DNA from: Aphrophora alni
Lineage: Eukaryota; Arthropoda; Insecta; Hemiptera; Aphrophoridae
Direction: 5' to 3'
DNA length: 64,000 nt
Assembly: GCA_963513935.1 (NCBI GenBank)
Contig: OY740769.1
Coordinates: 75,550,261 to 75,614,260 of the forward strand
In this document: piece by piece, positions 62,598-64,000 of the stretch
How positions within the stretch are numbered: position 1 is the stretch's first letter
How the letters are laid out: each line of letters begins with the position of its first letter
Notes under the pieces: model-generated
Databases searched by the model: none
What the model was told of the DNA's origin: nothing
What the model saw: only the letters and a program-made list of their open reading frames with translations
Program-made: the position numbers and the translations under genes

Positions 62598-64000
62598 TTT
62601 AGTTTTGTTTATTCACTATTTATTTGAAAGTAAACAATTTTAAACTACAATCAATAAGAACTGTATGCACAAACACTACTGGATGATAACTAAAATGACA
62701 AGAAATACAGATTTTTCCCAAACAAGAAAGGGGGACTAATGTACTACTAACAGCCTTTTGTTGGGCTTATTATTTGGGGATTTCCAGGAGACATTGTAGT
62801 TGAATCGTGATTTAATTAATAAACGTATTATTTGTGAGCAGTTGTGATTGAATTCAATTTTCATTTCGTATCATCTCATATGTCAAGTTTAACATTTATT
62901 TATATATACATGGATATAAACTGAAGTATTATAACTACATTTCAAGTTGTGTTTTGAAATTTACAATTTGATTTACGTTTTTTAAGATTAAATTTCAAAT
63001 CGAAACATTTGAATGAATAAAATTGTTAGGTAGAGTATTTTTCAATTTTTAGAGTCTGGAAATTTGTTAGAGATATAAAAACAAATATATAAATCTACAA
63101 ACCCTACAACCAAAATGACGTCTTGTAAAGTTACTATATGTTGACTGGATAACATATAAACTGAATAATAAATAAACTAATAATAATAAACTGAACTAAA
63201 TAATAATTTTTAATGAATTTATTTATAAATAATAATAACAATAAACTATTTATTTTTATTTAGGACAGAAAAGTATTTATTTTATAAAATATTTTGAGCC
63301 TCCTTTCTTAAACGGTGGAATATTTCGAAACATTCCCCATAATAAAATTTTCTTAATGTATTATTATCAATAATTAATATAACATTTTCATTTGATATTT
63401 TCAAATTGAATACTCTACGAAAGAATTACTCTACGTTATAACACAAAATTAATAAATAAATCAAAAATTTGTTAAAAGCAATGTTTTAAGAACATCATAC
63501 CTCATAATAATCTAAATTAATTTAACTTTCGTCTTTTATAAATTATTAAAAAATAATAATTTAAAGTTTAAATGTCTTTCAGACGGGAAATCGGGATTTG
63601 TCAAGCAATCAATCATCTATTCTTTTATATAATAATTCTTTCGACTATGATGTTTTCCCCCAGATAATTGCTATAGCATATTTAATAACTTTGCTTGAAA
63701 ACGATTTTGAATTGGTAATCTCAGAGTGCAAATGAAAGATCACCTCCAGTAAAGTGACCCAGATTTATGATTAGTGTATCAAGACAGGGTTCACTTATCT
63801 ACTTCTTCATAATAAAACTCGTCTCCTGTTGGCTATTGCCATTTTCCGGCGCTATTAAATTATATATATTGAATATGGTAGTTCTGATTGTGTAAACATA
63901 TTTTTCACAAAATACATAACATCCCATCAGATATTGAACAACTACTAATCAAATATATTATTTGTTACTTTAGTTGTTTGTTACTGAACTGGTTAAGTTT
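62598..64000. other. AT-rich non-coding stretch
   Basis: No gene, terminal repeat or other structure that I can support. Confidence 0.5.

Noticed and set aside
1..64000. tRNA, rRNA, CRISPR arrays, bacterial-type operons
   Set aside because: No cloverleaf with A/B boxes, no rRNA segment, no spaced direct repeats of CRISPR type, and eukaryotic mobile elements throughout.

Overview
The window looks like AT-rich, non-coding arthropod DNA (probably an insect; the order cannot be fixed from this sequence). I find no complete host gene. Every recognisable protein-coding stretch comes from a transposable element. The elements are insect-type: two unrelated piggyBac relics, an R1-like non-LTR retrotransposon relic, a Ty3/gypsy LTR retrotransposon, and a mariner-like (DD34D/DUF4817-type) transposase relic. 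There are also several non-coding inverted-repeat elements, a probable solo LTR and many (TA)n/(CA)n microsatellites.

Layout. 1-5.9 kb: a frame-broken piggyBac transposase on the minus strand (1400-3357), followed by a cluster of CACAATTGTG-type motifs. 6.0-7.8 kb: the 3' half of an R1-like LINE (RT, then CCHC) ending against a (TA)n tract. 10.16-11.24 kb: a foldback/MITE with ~250 bp imperfect terminal inverted repeats. 16.5-18.9 kb: an apparently non-coding ~2.4 kb unit with 8-bp inverted ends and a candidate 6-bp target duplication, lying between two microsatellites. 25.8-26.9 kb: a GC-rich 96-bp candidate exon, then a ~55-bp tandem repeat array directly upstream of a TATA box. 27.6-28.75 kb: a probable solo LTR (629 bp) and a fragment of an unrecognised coding sequence. 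30.69-33.33 kb: a complete-ended but internally deleted piggyBac element with 16-bp TIRs and an unusual TTTA target duplication.

36.4-44.4 kb: an ~8-kb gypsy element on the minus strand. Its two ~980-bp LTRs differ by only one substitution and one indel, so the insertion is very recent. It has a tRNA-Lys-type primer binding site, gag, a correctly phased slippery heptamer, and pol with protease, RT, RNase H and integrase. One in-frame stop in gag and one missing base at the RT/RNase H junction break it. 50.6-52.5 kb: a hammerhead-ribozyme-like module, a perfect 145-bp-arm palindrome and a second foldback. 61.9-62.6 kb: the mariner-like relic with a mutated catalytic Asp.

The most interesting observations are the young gypsy element with its apparent frameshift signal, two hammerhead-like motifs with self-complementary stem III (34.98-35.04 kb and 50.61-50.67 kb), the perfect palindrome at 50.89-51.19 kb, the promoter-like tandem array, and the non-canonical piggyBac target site. 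I did not find a convincing new multi-gene system. The rest is AT-rich sequence in which I see nothing codable.
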